Shown: positions 24,622 to 38,378, counted from the first letter of the stretch. The stretch: 64,000 nucleotides of DNA from Gavia stellata (GCF_030936135.1 NC_082610.1:16254428-16318427); one strand, 5' to 3'. Notes: generated by a model from the letters alone, not told the origin. Numbers and translations are program-made.

Positions 24622-27600
24622 ATGGACTTACTGGGCCCCATGGAGATGACGGAGGGCTCCCTCTGCTCCTTCACGGCCGCTGATGACTTCTACGACGACC
24701 CGTGCTTCAACACGTCGGACATGCACTTCTTTGAGGACCTGGACCCCCGGATGGTGCACGTGGGGGGCCTGCTGAAGCCTGAGGAGCACCTGCACCACCA
24801 CGGGCACCACCACGGGCACCCGCACGAGGAGGAGCACGTCCGGGCACCCAGCGGGCACCACCAGGCCGGCCGCTGCCTGCTGTGGGCCTGCAAGGCTTGC
24901 AAGAGGAAGACCACCAACGCCGACCGCCGTAAGGCTGCCACCATGAGGGAGCGGCGGCGGCTCAGTAAGGTCAATGAGGCCTTTGAGACCCTCAAGCGCT
25001 GCACCTCCACCAACCCCAACCAGCGCCTGCCCAAGGTGGAGATCCTGCGCAACGCCATCCGCTACATCGAGAGCCTGCAGGCCCTGCTGCGGGAGCAGGA
25101 GGACGCTTACTACCCGGTGCTGGAGCACTACAGCGGGGAATCGGATGCCTCCAGCCCCCGCTCCAACTGCTCCGATGGCATGGTGAGTGCCCCAGGGAGG
25201 ACACCCTGCCACCGAGGCGCCCCAGACACTGTTGGTCCAAACCTGCGCAGGGCGAGTCGCCTCCTCCTGTCTGTCCTATAGCAGCTGCCTTCCATACCTC
25301 CCCAGGGAGAAGACAAAGTCCCTTCTTGTGCCTTGAGCTCCAGCAGCAAAGGGAGGTGGGGTCCCCACATGCCAGGATCTCTAGGAAAGAAGAAAAACCT
25401 CTTACACACTTTCTTCCCTGGGATGAGAACTTAGGCAGGTCCCCCTGTGTCCCACGGGAGCCAGGGGAGAGCTGCTGGGGGAGCACTTTGGGAAGCTGCC
25501 TGGGATGGGTCTCTGGGGGCATGGTGAGGTCTGAGCCCTGCCTGTGCTCCCGTAGCTCTTGGGCCATCTGTTTCCATCTTCTGCTGTATCACTACCTTTG
25601 AATCCTCTAAGGACAGCAGAGAGGAAGGTCCCCCTTGGTCATGGTAGTTACAGGAGAACTGATAACTGTCTGGGTTTTGTTTTCTGCCATTCGTCATGAT
25701 AACAGGAGGAGGGTCTAAGCAACAGGAGTTGTTTTTCTTGACCCTTAAGAAAAAGGTTCTCCATTTCTCCTCTCACTTCATCCCCTCCGCAGATGTTTAC
25801 CAGCAATAGGAAGGAGACCCCAGGCTTTCAGTCGTGCTTGTACGTTATGTGAAGGGGAGAAGAAGGTTGGGTGCCAGAGAGGGTTTCTCATTGCCGCATC
25901 TTTCACGGGGACTATAGGCTCGGACTCTGGTCTGACTCTGGGGTGGTGGGACGTGGTGACTGGCGTGCAAAACAGCTGCCCGGGATGGGATCTTGACAGC
26001 ACTTTAAGACCTGAGATTTTTTTTCTGTGCTCTGGTGGGAATAATCATTAGTGAGTTGATTATCTGCAATTATGAGATAGTTGGCAGATTGGAGAGAAGA
26101 TTTACACAAATGATTCCTCCTCAAAATGCAGCCTTTTTCTTTTGTCAGAAAGAGTGATTTCATTGTGGATTAAAGTATTGGAAACAAATATTCTGGTCAA
26201 TGTTTCGGGGCTTTTTCTGTACACAGTGGAAATGGGAAGAGAAACTAAAGGAAATAAGAAGGGACAAAGGTAGACTAGAGGCTTTTTAAGAGGACTTCAT
26301 GTTTGGAAAAACCTTCAAAAATTAAATCATAAAAAGACTCATTCCCCTCGTGGTGTCCCTGTTGTGAACTGGAGATATGTGTAGGGCAGTATCTGATCAG
26401 AATGCTGGAAAACCTCATTTGTAAAGCTACAGCATTCGATGCAACAACAATGGTAATTTTCCTTTGGAACAGCTGTGCCACATAAAATATTCTGGGGTGA
26501 ATCCCCTTATAGCCAAATTAAGTTCTGCCTCTTTCAGAGAAACTACAACTTGATGGCATTTCAGCCAGGACTGGAATGATGGCACAGACTAGGGACTGAA
26601 ATACGAAATTGGATGGTTACTGTGATTGCAGTAAATGCTGTCCCCAACCAGTGATCGCACTCCGATTCCTCTCCTTTCCAGATGGAGTACAGTGGGCCTC
26701 CTTGCAGCTCTCGCAGAAGAAACAGCTATGACAGCAGCTACTACACAGAATCACCAAATGGTGAGTATGTGCCGTAACGGCTGCATGAAATGTGGAGACA
26801 GAGACAGTCAATATAGCAAACTTCCCCATGCCTTCTCCGTCCCCAGTTGTTTAGCTGACCCCAGCTGGGCTGAAAGACGAGCCGGGCCTTGTCAGCCAGA
26901 AGCACTGGATTTCCTTTAGATGTATTTGCAAATATGGGGATATGTTATAGCTGCGTTTCCTATTTTGCAAATACAACATCTGGATAAAAATATATTCCTC
27001 TCTTCAACTAATTCTCAGTGTTTAACCATGTTTTGCATGAAGACTCTTAAAACTCTATGTATCATTGATTCAAACTGGAGAAATTGTTGAAAGATTTCAA
27101 ATCTTCCCTTCCCTTCCTACGGACTGAAATGAAGCCCTGGATTCACCCTGCCCCAAAAGTAGCATACTTTGCTTGGGTCTCTTTTCCATTTTGCAAATTA
27201 CAATCTCTGTTTTCTGATAATTGGCATCCTTCACCAATATTCATTTCCTCTGAATCTTTACATGCTCACAGATGAATACTGTCAGCCACTCACTGGGGTT
27301 TTATGAAAGAACTACATTCTACTGACGTTAAGTACCCATTGGATAAACTGATCACCTTTTTGTCTGTTTTTTAGATCCAAAGCATGGGAAGAGTTCTGTT
27401 GTTTCCAGCCTCGATTGCCTCTCAAGCATTGTAGAGAGGATTTCCACAGATAACTCCACATGTCCCATACTGCCTCCAGTGGAAAGTGTTGCTGAAGGGA
27501 GTCCTTGTTCCCCCCCAGAAGGAGCGAGTCTGAATGATAGTGGAGCCCAAATTCCTTCCCCCACCAACTGCACCCCACTTCCCCAGGATAATGGCGGCAG

Positions 27601-27631
27601 CAGCAGCAACCCTATCTACCAAGTGCTATAA
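24622..27631 (+). CDS. MYOD1: myogenic bHLH transcription factor MyoD
   Basis: Coding exons 24622-25182 (561 bp), 26682-26760 (79 bp) and 27375-27631 (257 bp) join through GT/AG junctions to give 298 aa. MyoD is the nuclear factor that pairs with E-proteins on CANNTG sites and commits cells to skeletal muscle. Visible parts: an acidic N-terminal activation region (1-55); a His-rich stretch [13 protein letters not shown] (56-68); the His/Cys region with CLLWACKAC (85-93), whose W88 is the PBX/MEIS contact; the basic region [13 protein letters not shown] (101-113) with the myogenic residues A106, T107 and K116; helix-loop-helix to about 160; and helix [18 protein letters not shown] (224-238), near the C-terminus, which ends NPIYQVL. 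The start follows GCCCCC with G at +4 and matches the MDLLGPMEM start of vertebrate MyoD. Nothing is broken. Confidence 0.99.
25183..26681 (+). other. MYOD1 intron 1
   Basis: The donor is ATG|GTGAGTGCC and the acceptor CCTTTCCAG|ATGGAG. Phase 0, 1499 bp. The exon 1 frame stays open about 100 bp into the intron, which is only read-through. No other gene or recognised repeat is seen. Confidence 0.95.
26761..27374 (+). other. MYOD1 intron 2
   Basis: The donor is AATG|GTGAGTATG and the acceptor TTTTTTAG|ATCC. Phase 1, 614 bp, splitting the codon for D214. Nothing else is seen in it. Confidence 0.95.
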
Positions 27632-28053
27632 AGGCAGGTCCAGCTGGACTGCACTGAAAACAAATTGCTCCGTTCAGCCAAGCTCTGAGACCTGCCTTCT
27701 AAGACTGAAAAGACTTCTCAAGACTTGTTCCAGTTTTAAAATATAACTCAAAATTCCTTCAAATACGTAACTTTTCAAACCCGTATTACTTCAAAATATA
27801 CCTAGTTATTTATTGGTTGTTAAACTAAAGTTATTTAATATGTTTAGAAGTAAAATTGTATACCATGAAATGGCCGATGTTTAATCTGGGCTTTGGGGAA
27901 TAGGAACCTGGCTCTTGAATGCAGAGGAGAATAGAAATCTACAACAGTAGCAGCATGACAGATCCTTCCTATTACTCCTGTTCTGGCCAAAATAAGGTTG
28001 TGGACCATTTTTTATAAAACTTTTTGTATAATTGTAAATAAGAGTTGCTTTGC

Positions 28054-28075
28054 AAAAAAAAAAAAGGGGGGGGGG
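28054..28075 (+). repeat. A12G10 homopolymer pair in the MYOD1 3'UTR
   Basis: Twelve A residues pass straight into ten G residues, then into GAAA-rich purines to about 28140. Such tracts change length easily and are prone to sequencing error. Confidence 0.9.
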
Positions 28076-28234
28076 AAGAGGAAAAGAAAGAAAAAAGAAA
28101 CAAAAGCAAATTAAAAACAAAACAAAAAGGGGAAAAAATTAAAAATATTTAATATTGCTTGGTTTGTTGTGTCAAACTTTAACTTTATATATTTATACGA
28201 TGTGGTTGCCAAGAATGTTTTCAACAGTATGCTA

Positions 28235-28240
28235 AATAAA
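28235..28240 (+). terminator. MYOD1 poly(A) signal
   Basis: AATAAA occurs in GCTAAATAAAGACCC, about 605 bases after the stop codon. A GT-rich element (GTGGTGTTATCTTG) follows about 20 bases later, as expected for a real cleavage site. Confidence 0.85.
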
Positions 28241-28614
28241 GACCCTTATTTATAAAATCTGTGGTGTTATCTTGACTTTCATTAGGGCTTCTAGAATTAC
28301 TAGTGCATTTAGGAGTGGTATTAAGATCACTGCCTTGGCAGGAAGAAGATACAGGCTCTGATTCAGCAAAGAAATCAAGAACATGCTTCAGTTGCACAAC
28401 TTTCAACTTCTTTGCATAAATCTGTTGCTGAAAAGGGCTCTACTTTCTTCATACTGTGTCTCGGTGATTCCTAAACCAAGTCTTGCACATCAGAAGTTGT
28501 TATTAAAGAGATCTATAAGGTAAATAAGCATGTTTCTCTTCCTCCCCCCAAAGTTTACAATTACAATATAGGACTTCAGCTTACAAAGATGTGTTAGAAC
28601 TAGGAGTCACAATA

Positions 28615-28653
28615 AATTACGCTCTCCAGTGCGTAATTACGCTCTTCCAGTGC
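28615..28653. repeat. 18/19-bp tandem duplication
   Basis: AATTACGCTCTCCAGTGC (28615-28632) is repeated as AATTACGCTCTTCCAGTGC (28635-28653), with one extra T and a GT spacer. It is a small local duplication about 375 bp beyond the MYOD1 poly(A) signal. Confidence 0.9.
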
Positions 28654-30426
28654 AGCTACTGAAACTTCAAGTCATACAACAGTATCTCACAAGACCAGGC
28701 ACTACATTCTTGGACAAATGTTCAGATTTTTCATTCAAGTTCTAATTTTCAAGTGTTTGTACCACGTTCATATAGTCTCAGGTGTTAGAAAATAATTGCA
28801 AAGGATTTTTTTTTTTGTCATAAAGTTCAAGGTATAGATCACAGTTTTCCTCATGTTCAGGTTGGAATTTAGCCCAAAGATAGGCAGTTTTAATTTGGAC
28901 TTGAACTTTGCGCATCTCTGGCAGCACCGCTCCAGGGATTTACTTCTTGTTTAGAGCCTCTCTAAAAATAACAAGTGGGCTATGTTTCATTCAGTATTTA
29001 TGTGTAACCTTGCAAGCTTGCCATGAAACTGAAAAATGTTAAGCCCTGAGCAGGCTGTCATTGGTAAGTAACCATCAGGGCATTTCTGTACATTTGGACA
29101 AGAATAACCAGCAGCTACAGACAATGTGAAACAACCCATTTCTTGTAATATCCCTGTGATTTATGGCTTTTATTTAAAAAATCGCAGTAAAAAAACCAAA
29201 ACCAAAAACCAACCCAGATATCATCATCAGCTCTAAATACTTTGATGACAGATCAGTCATTGTATTCTCTCTTAGGTGACTATTAAAGAGGGAATTTATG
29301 CAGCTCTTACCTCTTAAGCAGGAAAAAGAAGGAACAGCTAATTCCATGGGAATGTCTCCCACTCCTTTAGTCATGGGAGGCTTGAAGATCAATGCTCCAT
29401 GGAGAGGAGAGGAGTGAGCAGCCTTGTGTAGAGCAGAGCAACGCACTTGCTTCTCCTTCCTCCTGGGGCAGAGGCGTGCTCCAAGCTTGCTGCCTTATCT
29501 GAAGCCAGAGGGGCAGGGAAGGTAGCAGCCACGGGGATTCCTTCCTCGTCCATGCGCTTGTGACCATGGTGGATGATAAATCGGTGTCGAGGCACAGGAC
29601 CAGTCTGTGGAGCAGGCCAGGCTCCCATGGAGCAGAGGAGACTCTGAGGCAGGACTGGACCCTCAACACCTTCATCAAAGTCCAACTTTGTAAAGGTCTC
29701 CCATTGATTCACTGTGGGCAGAAAACAGTCCACGTTGAGCTTACCCCTTTCATTTTCCCATTAAAAATAAAAACTAAATGAACTTGAGAATGTGCTAATT
29801 CCTACTAGCATGAATCAAGGAGGGTCTCTACTAAGGTCAGAAAAATGCCCCAGGTTACTTGAAGCCAATATCACTAACTTACAAAAACTAAAGGAGACAG
29901 ACAGACAAATCAATGCCTTCCACATCAACCTTAAAATTTTCGTTGCCTCCAGCAGACACTTGATCAGGCCAATAATGCAAAAGATCAAAAGATGCTTTTG
30001 TGAAATACTATAGACCTTCCCATCCCCATACTCTGGGGCTGGTAAAAGGATCAATTTTACTGTCATGTAAATGGCAATCAAGAAATATTTTGCCAGATCA
30101 GGAACTACAGAGACTCTATACACACTGGCAGCACAAAGTCCATGCCTGTCTCACTACAGCACCCCACTTCTGTGGGACACAATAGGGTGTACCTGGCTGT
30201 AAAGCTGGCACGGCAGAATGGCCACAGGGCTCTTGTGCTCGACAATGTACATGCAGTTCCATGTGAAGTCATGTATATTGCATTTCACTGATTTATTTTA
30301 GCAACCCAAGTTTCCACATACTGATGTTAATGTTACAACAGAGAACAAGCATTTAGCACATCCCAAAATAGATGGATGAAGAAGAAAAAAATATTCACAG
30401 ATTTCCTATGCAAAGCCCATCTTTTT

Positions 30427-30465
30427 CCCACTGATGTCAGTGAGAAAAGTCAACTGGAGTAAGGC
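30427..30465. repeat. possible relic of the palindromic amniote repeat
   Basis: CCACTGATGTCAGTGAGAA followed by TGGAGTAAGGCC resembles the 'cccattgacttcagtgg...' core of the element described at 4395-4490. Only part survives. Confidence 0.25.
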
Positions 30466-33400
30466 CAAAGGGTGTCCATGCTGAGAAATACACGTTTAGG
30501 TTACAGCTCTATTTTTGAACTTAAATAAGGAAAATGTGTTCCCTGTGCAATTTCTTCCTGTCTATTTCTAAGGTAATATATTTAAAACAAATGCCTGAAG
30601 TTACTCCACTCCCCTGTGCATCAAGAGGACAGCATGTTACTGACAGAAGTATATGCCAGTCTATGTGCAAATATTTCAAAGGCGGAAATATTTGGATTCA
30701 GAACTTTAGTTTAGTTCCGACAGTGGCAGGGAACATAATCAGACCTGAGGAACAGACACAAGACTGATTGAACATTTACAAACTGTGGTTCTTAATTGGG
30801 CTCCTAAAGGTGTATTTAGGCATTTAGGGCTGATCCTACAAGACAAACTGCAGTCTAGCTTGGTCTACTGAAAGACTCCAGCATGGGCTACAAACACACA
30901 GCAATAGCCTGAAATCATCGGTTCATACCACACAGGTTCCAGTTCAATATTCTGCAGGACGGGGCACCTAAAGAAATACTGTCTGATTTTAAAAAACCTG
31001 GATCCCACAGATTGCACGGACATGCAGAGCCTGGGAGAAACTGGGGGGTGACTGCAAGCCAGACCGTTCCTTTCCCCAAGCTGCCCCGGCAGGACAGTGC
31101 AGAGCCGGCTGAATGGGGGTTTGGAGCTTTTCACTAAAGATGCTAGAATTGTCTGACGTTTCCCATGGAAATCAGCCTCCAAAGGGAAAGTCATACAGCT
31201 ACAAATAATTACAGGAAAGTAGCTGTCTTTGAACATAAAGATAAGTGCATATCTTAGGAATGTTTGACTTGATTTGGTAACTTAAGAAAGCCCTACTGGG
31301 GCTGCATGACAAAGCCAGTATTACTGGTTTATCTTACTCAAACGATTGCTTTGGAAAAAGTGAAGAGAAATAAATTTATACCTCACTTATATATGCTATG
31401 TGCTTTGATTTTAAATTTCATCAGGTCATTTGCAAATAAGAAAATGAAGAGGATCCTTTTTCTACTTTCAATATTTCACAACAAAAAGTGCAACAAAATT
31501 GCTGGGGTTTAGAAATAACGATGTTATACACCATTTCTCACATTATCGTTGAAGCTGCTACAGAAATTTTTCACATACTGAAAATTCAATTTCAGGTAAA
31601 AGAAATATATGAACTATTCCTAGTATATTTTTCCTTTTAAAATATTTTATCATCTGTATCCAAAAATATTAAAAAAATATTAAGTTGGCAATTGCTTTGC
31701 ACCAGATGCTGCTCTTTTAAAATGACTTGTCATTTTAAACACAAGATAAAGACCTTACAAAACCCAACTGAATGTGGAAAGAAAAACAGTTTTCATTTTA
31801 CAGCTTGTATTTTGCAGATATTTGAAAGGGTCAAATTGTTCAAAGGCCAAAACCTGCTCATTTTACTCAAAAAAATGGTATTGTCGTCTTCAGAAGAACT
31901 ACATCCAAAAGGGAATAGACATTTGTACCTCATACCACCTAAATCTTAATGAGAAGAAATTAATATTTCCCTTTTGTTTAAAAATTATTAATTTGTTCCT
32001 TGAAATCAGTGGCAAAACTTCCAACTTCAGTGGGATTGAAGCATACCTGAGTATCTCATTAAGTACAATTTACTAACGCTTCTCAGCTCGCCTGCCGTCA
32101 GCCTTTCAAATCACTTGTTTTCCAGTAAATCTGTTGAACAGTCATGACTTTCTCTCCTTGATCTATGCAGCACACTCCCTTCTCGAAATGTTTGTTGCAC
32201 AACTGGAAATGTCATTAAGTGGACACCAATGGCTCTCCTGTCAATATTTGTGATTTCAGGGCTAATGAGGGAGAGAATAGTCCTTAGTGTAATACAGAAG
32301 AGCCTCCAGATAGTCCTTTCCCACCCAAGTCCCACCAGGAATTAGGAACATGTCTGGCATAAAGGGACCTAGGCCAGTAGAAGGAACGCAGAAATTTCTC
32401 TGTGGACCCAGAAATCTACCTTTCACATACACAGACACTTCTGAATAAAGACCTTAGTATTGTATGCTTAATAGTGAAAACTGACCTATCCTGTAACCAC
32501 AGGATGACAGAAAACCTCAGGGTTTTCCCAACAATACAGTCACCATGGTATTGAACTCACATTTTCTAAAACATCAATAACTTTTATCTTCTACACGAAT
32601 TTTAGCAACATCAACAAGCGTGCTATTTTATGTCAGACTCGATGAATAATCCCACATTCATCAATAGGGAGGCAAATACTGTATATGAAGTGAAGCTTTC
32701 CACTATTCATAAAAAAATTATTAAAAACTCTGACAGACAATAACCCACTTTATCAGAAGGTTGAAGGAGGTTGTGACTGTGGTTGGGGTGTTGTTAGCTC
32801 TCTGCTTCGAGCCAGATTCACTCAGAAGTCTGTGTCTCAGCACAGTCACCTAGTGTTGCAAGTCCATGGCTGTAAAAGGGGGTCTCCCAATCTCAAGGGA
32901 CCAGATCTGGAGATGCCAGATAAAATCCTGGAACAGTTGAAACGCTCTGAAACACAGTCCTCCCTAACTCACCTGAACTGACCTTGAGCCATTTTTTGGC
33001 CCAACAGCAACATCTGCTGGGTAAGACATAAATTGCATTTCTTTCTGCAATCGTCTCTTGGTGAATTCAGTGTTCTGTTTTCTCGTCTTTCAATAATTGA
33101 AAATTTGTTGGTGGGGAAACAGCAAAAATATTCACGGTCTTCAGTCAGCACCTGGAGCCCTATACACTAGGAACAGCAGGAGAAATATGTTGGAAAAGCC
33201 AAGCTCTTCCCTACCAAGAGCCTTCTACAGAAAGAGAGAGAAAAATTGTAGGAACAGTATGGGGGTTTTTTATTACTGCACAGATTTTGGGGTACCACCC
33301 TGTTTTTCTTTGTTTTAAGTAAAAAAAGACAAAAGGAGAGAAAAAATGGAAGGTCTTTGAAGGCACTGTATGGCCTGTGCTGCGAGCAATGGTCTGGCAG

Positions 33401-36400
33401 GAGATGGGTTGCTTACCAGAAGGCAGGTGGGGCAGATGCACAGGAACAGGAGACGGCAGCGGGACCACAATGCAATTCCCTGATAGCCAAGTCCCTCAGT
33501 GGGTTGCAAATCATCTCGGCATGCGCAGTATCCCCCACCTAACACGCAAGCATAGAACAGGACAAGCTGAGAAACAAGCTTGCACATTTGGGAAGACAAT
33601 TTGAAGCCACGCGAGGGAAAGGTAAGCAAGCATATAGGCGACACGCCTAAAGATCATCTACCTTATGCTTTGGCCGTACAGCATTCCTTCCTTTCACATT
33701 GATGCTTTACTTCTGAATCCTAAAACAAATGCACTTGGCTGCCATGACTGAAAGACAAAACCTGGAGAACTTGTGTTTTATCTGTGGCTTGGGATTCATG
33801 CTCTGTGAGGACAGAAGGATACTCATGGTTCACCGACAACCGCTGTGTGCAGAACTCTGTGTCTGACTGACTGTCGGGCCAGGTTGGTTTTTTGTCAGTG
33901 ACAATCCATTGCATTTTGGAACAAACATCCTGTGAGACCCATTCGTCCAACTCGTGACCATTTTCTTAAATGTGGTTCTGTTTGAAGTCAGGGGTTTCGA
34001 CTGTCACTGTGGGGCAGGCTGTTACAATCCTGCCATTTGCGAGAAACCTGTGGGTTTCCTGAGGCTGGAGCCTGGACAATCCATGTGCCTGTCATACTAA
34101 GAGGCACATTTGAATGCTACTTGCTGCAGTGTAAGTGGAAACGTTATTGCAATCAATAAGCAATATGTATGCTTTTTTCCCAGACCACTGGAGGGCAGCA
34201 TTTCTATGAAAAAGAGGACTTGGACATAATTTCTTTAGTGCCTATACGTATTTTTTTTCCTAATCTTTTACATCTAACTCTTCCTCAGTTCAGGTACAGA
34301 GTATCCTTTCACACCAAGACAGCTGAAATCAATGAGCTGAATTCCCACCTACTGTAAATTCATCAATCTTATTGGCAGTTGACACAGCACGGGCACCCTT
34401 ATCAGTTGGAATTACCACAGCAATTCATTGCTTGCAAAGCTGCACTTCTTTGTGAAAAAACACAGGCTTTTGTGCCTGTATGGCAAGGTATCCCTATGAC
34501 TTGCCTAAAGGTGGTTAGGATGAAGACCATCTTAGAGCAAAGCATTTATACAACAGCTTGTAGAGGAAGTCCTATTCTTCAAACAGGGCGTGTAATGCTC
34601 CCACTACGGATGTAATACCATAGAAATACAAATGTAGGCAGGGAGGAACATGTTTCATACTGGTCACTTCCTTCCTTTTGGAAAGGAAGCATGGCATGTG
34701 CTGAGCACACAAGCCCTACGCTGTCGAAGGCTGTCCTCCTCAGAACTAGACACTTCAAGCAGCTTGCAGTTTAAAGCCAGCTGCACAAATGTAGTCCCAA
34801 ACATGCCTTTCAAAAGCTTCACAAATGCCAATTACATTAAACGATACGAAAAAAACAACAAAGTAATGTGCCTAATTAACAAAGCTAGCGATGGAGCCAA
34901 CCATTTGGTTTGAAGTACTTCCAAGAGAGATGTTAAATCCAATGGCCAGGGCAACTCTGGAAGAAATAAATTAACATGCTGGGTTAATATTTCAAGCTCT
35001 GTGGGAGTAAACAGTGTGTGTAGTGAGGGGAAGCAAACGTAAAAATATCACAGGGTGCTATTTTGTTTGTTTGTTTGCCAAGGACACTTTAGCTTTTGCT
35101 ATTTATTATTCTTCAAGGTATGCTAGAAAATATGCAAGAAGACATAAAAGTATCAGCATTGCATCACTGGATTTCCTAAATTTATCTTTTCCCCACCTGT
35201 TAAATGTTAGCTCAAGGTCAAGAGAAACCACCATTTTGAGTGAATGAATTATGGGATAAACATATTCATGAAAAATACATTAGCAGTGTTCTTTTATCTT
35301 TAGTATTATGAGCAACGACAACTTAAAGATTCCTCTCACCACGGGACTTCTCTGAGAAATAAGCTCTGGTGGCTTGTTCAGAGAATGACCTGTACAGGTC
35401 TTTTGTGCCACAATAGTTTTTTTTCTGGTTCTCGTAGCTAAGAAATGACTGATAGCTGTCTGTTTCAAAATCTTAGATACCTGTCATTGGGTAAACTCAG
35501 GCCACCACAAAATCCCAAGTTCCAGCAAGTACAGTGGCTTTAATTCTTTCCAGTACTCATCTATTGGCAGCTGCTTCCATCTGCTTCTTCTTGAATGGTT
35601 CTGCCCGGTCCCTAGGGAAGAGCAGGAAGATTGTTACACACTGAACTCTCTTCTTGTGAGCTGGCTGCTCATGTTTTACCTAAATCTGTCATTACGCCTC
35701 GTCTGCTCTCCAACCTCTTTTTGCAATAAGAATTCTGATTTCTGCTGTGCATCAAAGGCAAAAAGAAAGCTATTCCTCAGATGCAGATGATGAAACATTA
35801 TTCCACCTTTTAAGGACAAATAATCATTATTGAAAAGAGATTCAGAAAAGATTGATCAGATCACTTAATCCTCACAGCTGCTAGGCATGTAGTGATTTGT
35901 GCATGTATGTTTTATAGCTGCAGCAACGTATCTTTGACATGTCTTTGCTTTGTGGCGAGTGAAGGCATAAACCCTTCAAGCACTCCATGACCATGACCAT
36001 TACCTGTGGCCTTTTTTGTTTGTTTTTTTGTGGTATACCACACAATGTAGAAAGAGGGGAAAAAAATCAAAAATAACATCTATTTCCATGTCTTCTATTT
36101 GAGACACCAGTGGTTATGTTTCCAAGCTTGTAGCTGAACCTTTAGGAACTTCAGTTGGCTGAGCAGATGTCTATGCACATAAGGCTCCTCTATTAATTTG
36201 TCACATTGCTATTTATGTACTTGTTAACTTGCTATCTAAAGACTGACATTAATTGGCCAGAGTGAATTAAAAGATTTTACTTTTTCTTAACCATGATAAT
36301 TAGTTTTATATTTTCAGCTCTGAAAGTTTTGATTCATATTTTGATATACCATCTCTAGCCTGATTTCCAACTGGACTAAATCCTCTTCAAATCTCTTGGG

Positions 36401-38308
36401 CCTTCAAACAGGTGTGGCTGAAAATGCAAAACTTTGTCCATAAACATAATTTTTTTTCTTTCAAAGCACCTCAAAGTACATCCCTAAATATAAGCAGCAT
36501 TCTCCAGATCCTACTCAGTCTTAGCTTGGGAGGGGAGAAATAGTCAATAAGACAAGCAATGTAACATAACATGGAAACAAAGCTCAAGAAGAATTCATTA
36601 GTAATCCAAATGCAATCATCTGGGTTTTGTCCCAACCAGAATTATATGTATCTGTGGATATATCAGCAAGAACACCTCCTAAGGGCTGTATAAGCATACA
36701 CTCAGGAAAACTGACAGTAATTTCACTGACTTCCCGCATCACTTTTTCTGTGGTGCACTGTTATTTTGAGCGTACAACTCTCTGCTTGGATTATGCAGTG
36801 GTCAAACTGAGCTGCAGAAGCACAGCACCACTGTAGTACTGGTGCATGAAGAGCTTTTCATATACTGAAAGGTTCTTAAGGGGTTTGGCGTGATAAAGCA
36901 AATAAGAAGCTAAAATACTTCTAAATATATAACACAGAATGCAATCTTTTCCTCCACTTTTTAACAGGCAGAATGCTTATAAGGTAGAGGATAATTTTAA
37001 AAGAACCTGTAGAAATATATTTTTTTTTATTATAGTCTGAAAAATTTAAGAGAAAGAAGCCCTTTATTATGGATTTGAGAACTGGGCACTACTTTTCTCT
37101 CATCCCTTCACAGGAAAGCCAATCAACATGCCATTGTAGGCCCTCTTATAGGATAGGAATCCATCCTAGAAGCACAGAAAGGTCCAATTTTGCATGAGAA
37201 TGGAGCATATCTGAAAGAAGATCCACTTCCGATTACTTGTTGGCCTACTCTGAACATCTTGTGCCACTGTGATCTTTCTCTGCTTCCTCCTTATTCCCCA
37301 ACCCCTTCTACTTTTGGAATAACTAAGAGGCAAGGAGTACAACTGCAAAACCTGGCAGAATCTACAAATTAATCAGACTGAATCGGTAGATAATGATGAA
37401 AAGTACGGTGTCTTAGGAACAAGCATATCACTGTGCTTTGTAAGCTAAACGGTTTAAATGCAAACTTGCTGCAAGTCTTACATGTTAGCAGGAATCCCAG
37501 GCATGATCTGGAGGGCTGGTACAACCCTTTTGCACTGAGATTCCTACAGAAGGCTTTCCCAGGTCCTGGAAACTGGGTAGAGCATCTTCCTGTTCCCTGG
37601 AGTGCACGGACCATTATAGTACATCCCAGAAAGGGAAGGCTGAGGACAAGCTAATAGAGGTGCCCTCTTTTCACTGTTTGCCCTGATCTAGCTCTCAGCA
37701 CCTCGTTTAACTGGAACAAAAGGCTGCTGTTAATGCTGAGCCACAGGCTCAGGCACAAGCCAGGATCAGGAAATCCGCATTCCCAGCAGCTGGCCCAAGA
37801 TTTGTGACAGAAGGTGGATTTTGCTTTCCATTCACTCACGCTTACGCTGTATAAATCTTGGTTATTTACAAAAGAAACACAGCAGATTTCATCCGTAGTG
37901 CCAATTACTTAACTAGCATCACTGGAGCTATTACACTTTATGTCTCTTCATATACAGCATACAAAGAATTACTTCAACAGGATTAAATGTCATATTTCAT
38001 GGGACTGGCTGCATAAATATTTACAAAGCTAGAGAACAGCAAAGACATCTCAGAGTTATTGATTCATGTCAAACATTGAGAAGCTGGGTTAATCAAGGGA
38101 TTTAAGCAATGCTTTAAATCTTTGAGTCAGCATTGTTGAGTATTTGAACCATTCTTACCTTTCAACACCCAAAATTTTACAAACTGTTTATAACAATAAA
38201 GATTTACAGGCCATTTTCCCATCTGCTTGTCTGAGAACATTTCAGTCACTATTGCAAACTCAGAGTAGGCTGGAGAAGTAATAACAGTGGTGGAAAGTGA
38301 ATCATTCA

Positions 38309-38378
38309 ATAAAAACAAAGTTCTCACTTCAGTTTTAAAAAAAAAAAAAAAGAAGAAGAAAGAAGAAGAAGAAAGAAA
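38309..38378 (+). repeat. AATAAA, A15 and (AAG)n purine tract
   Basis: AATAAA (38309-38314) is followed 22 bases later by A15 (38337-38351) and then AAG-rich simple sequence to about 38378. The spacing resembles the tail of a retroposed mRNA on the + strand, but no gene-like body is recognised upstream, so a simple-repeat explanation is preferred. Confidence 0.6.

Larger units (their letters stand above)
23380..25200. promoter_or_regulatory. CpG island covering the MYOD1 promoter and exon 1
   Basis: CpG-dense sequence begins about 1 kb upstream of the MYOD1 TATA box and continues through coding exon 1. The upstream half (23380-23830) is as CpG-rich as the promoter itself and carries a minus-strand YY1 motif, so the island may hold more than one promoter. 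Long frames on both strands here are composition artefacts. Confidence 0.85.
27632..28258 (+). other. MYOD1 3' untranslated region
   Basis: An AT-rich trailer of about 625 bp runs from the stop codon to just past the AATAAA at 28235-28240. It carries an unusual A12G10 tract (28054-28075) followed by about 70 bases of nearly pure purine. Confidence 0.8.

Noticed and set aside
23286-24674. Frames of up to 268 codons on the minus strand, and plus-strand companions, upstream of MYOD1
   Set aside because: They are Arg/Pro/Gly/Ala-rich, overlap one another in several frames and match no family; a CpG-island artefact.
24628-25567. Minus-strand frames antisense to MYOD1 exon 1
   Set aside because: Shadows of the MYOD1 coding sequence with no independent support.
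29367-29733. Overlapping frames of about 75-114 codons on both strands in a GC-richer patch
   Set aside because: No recognised protein or repeat, no splice pattern; left as unexplained composition.
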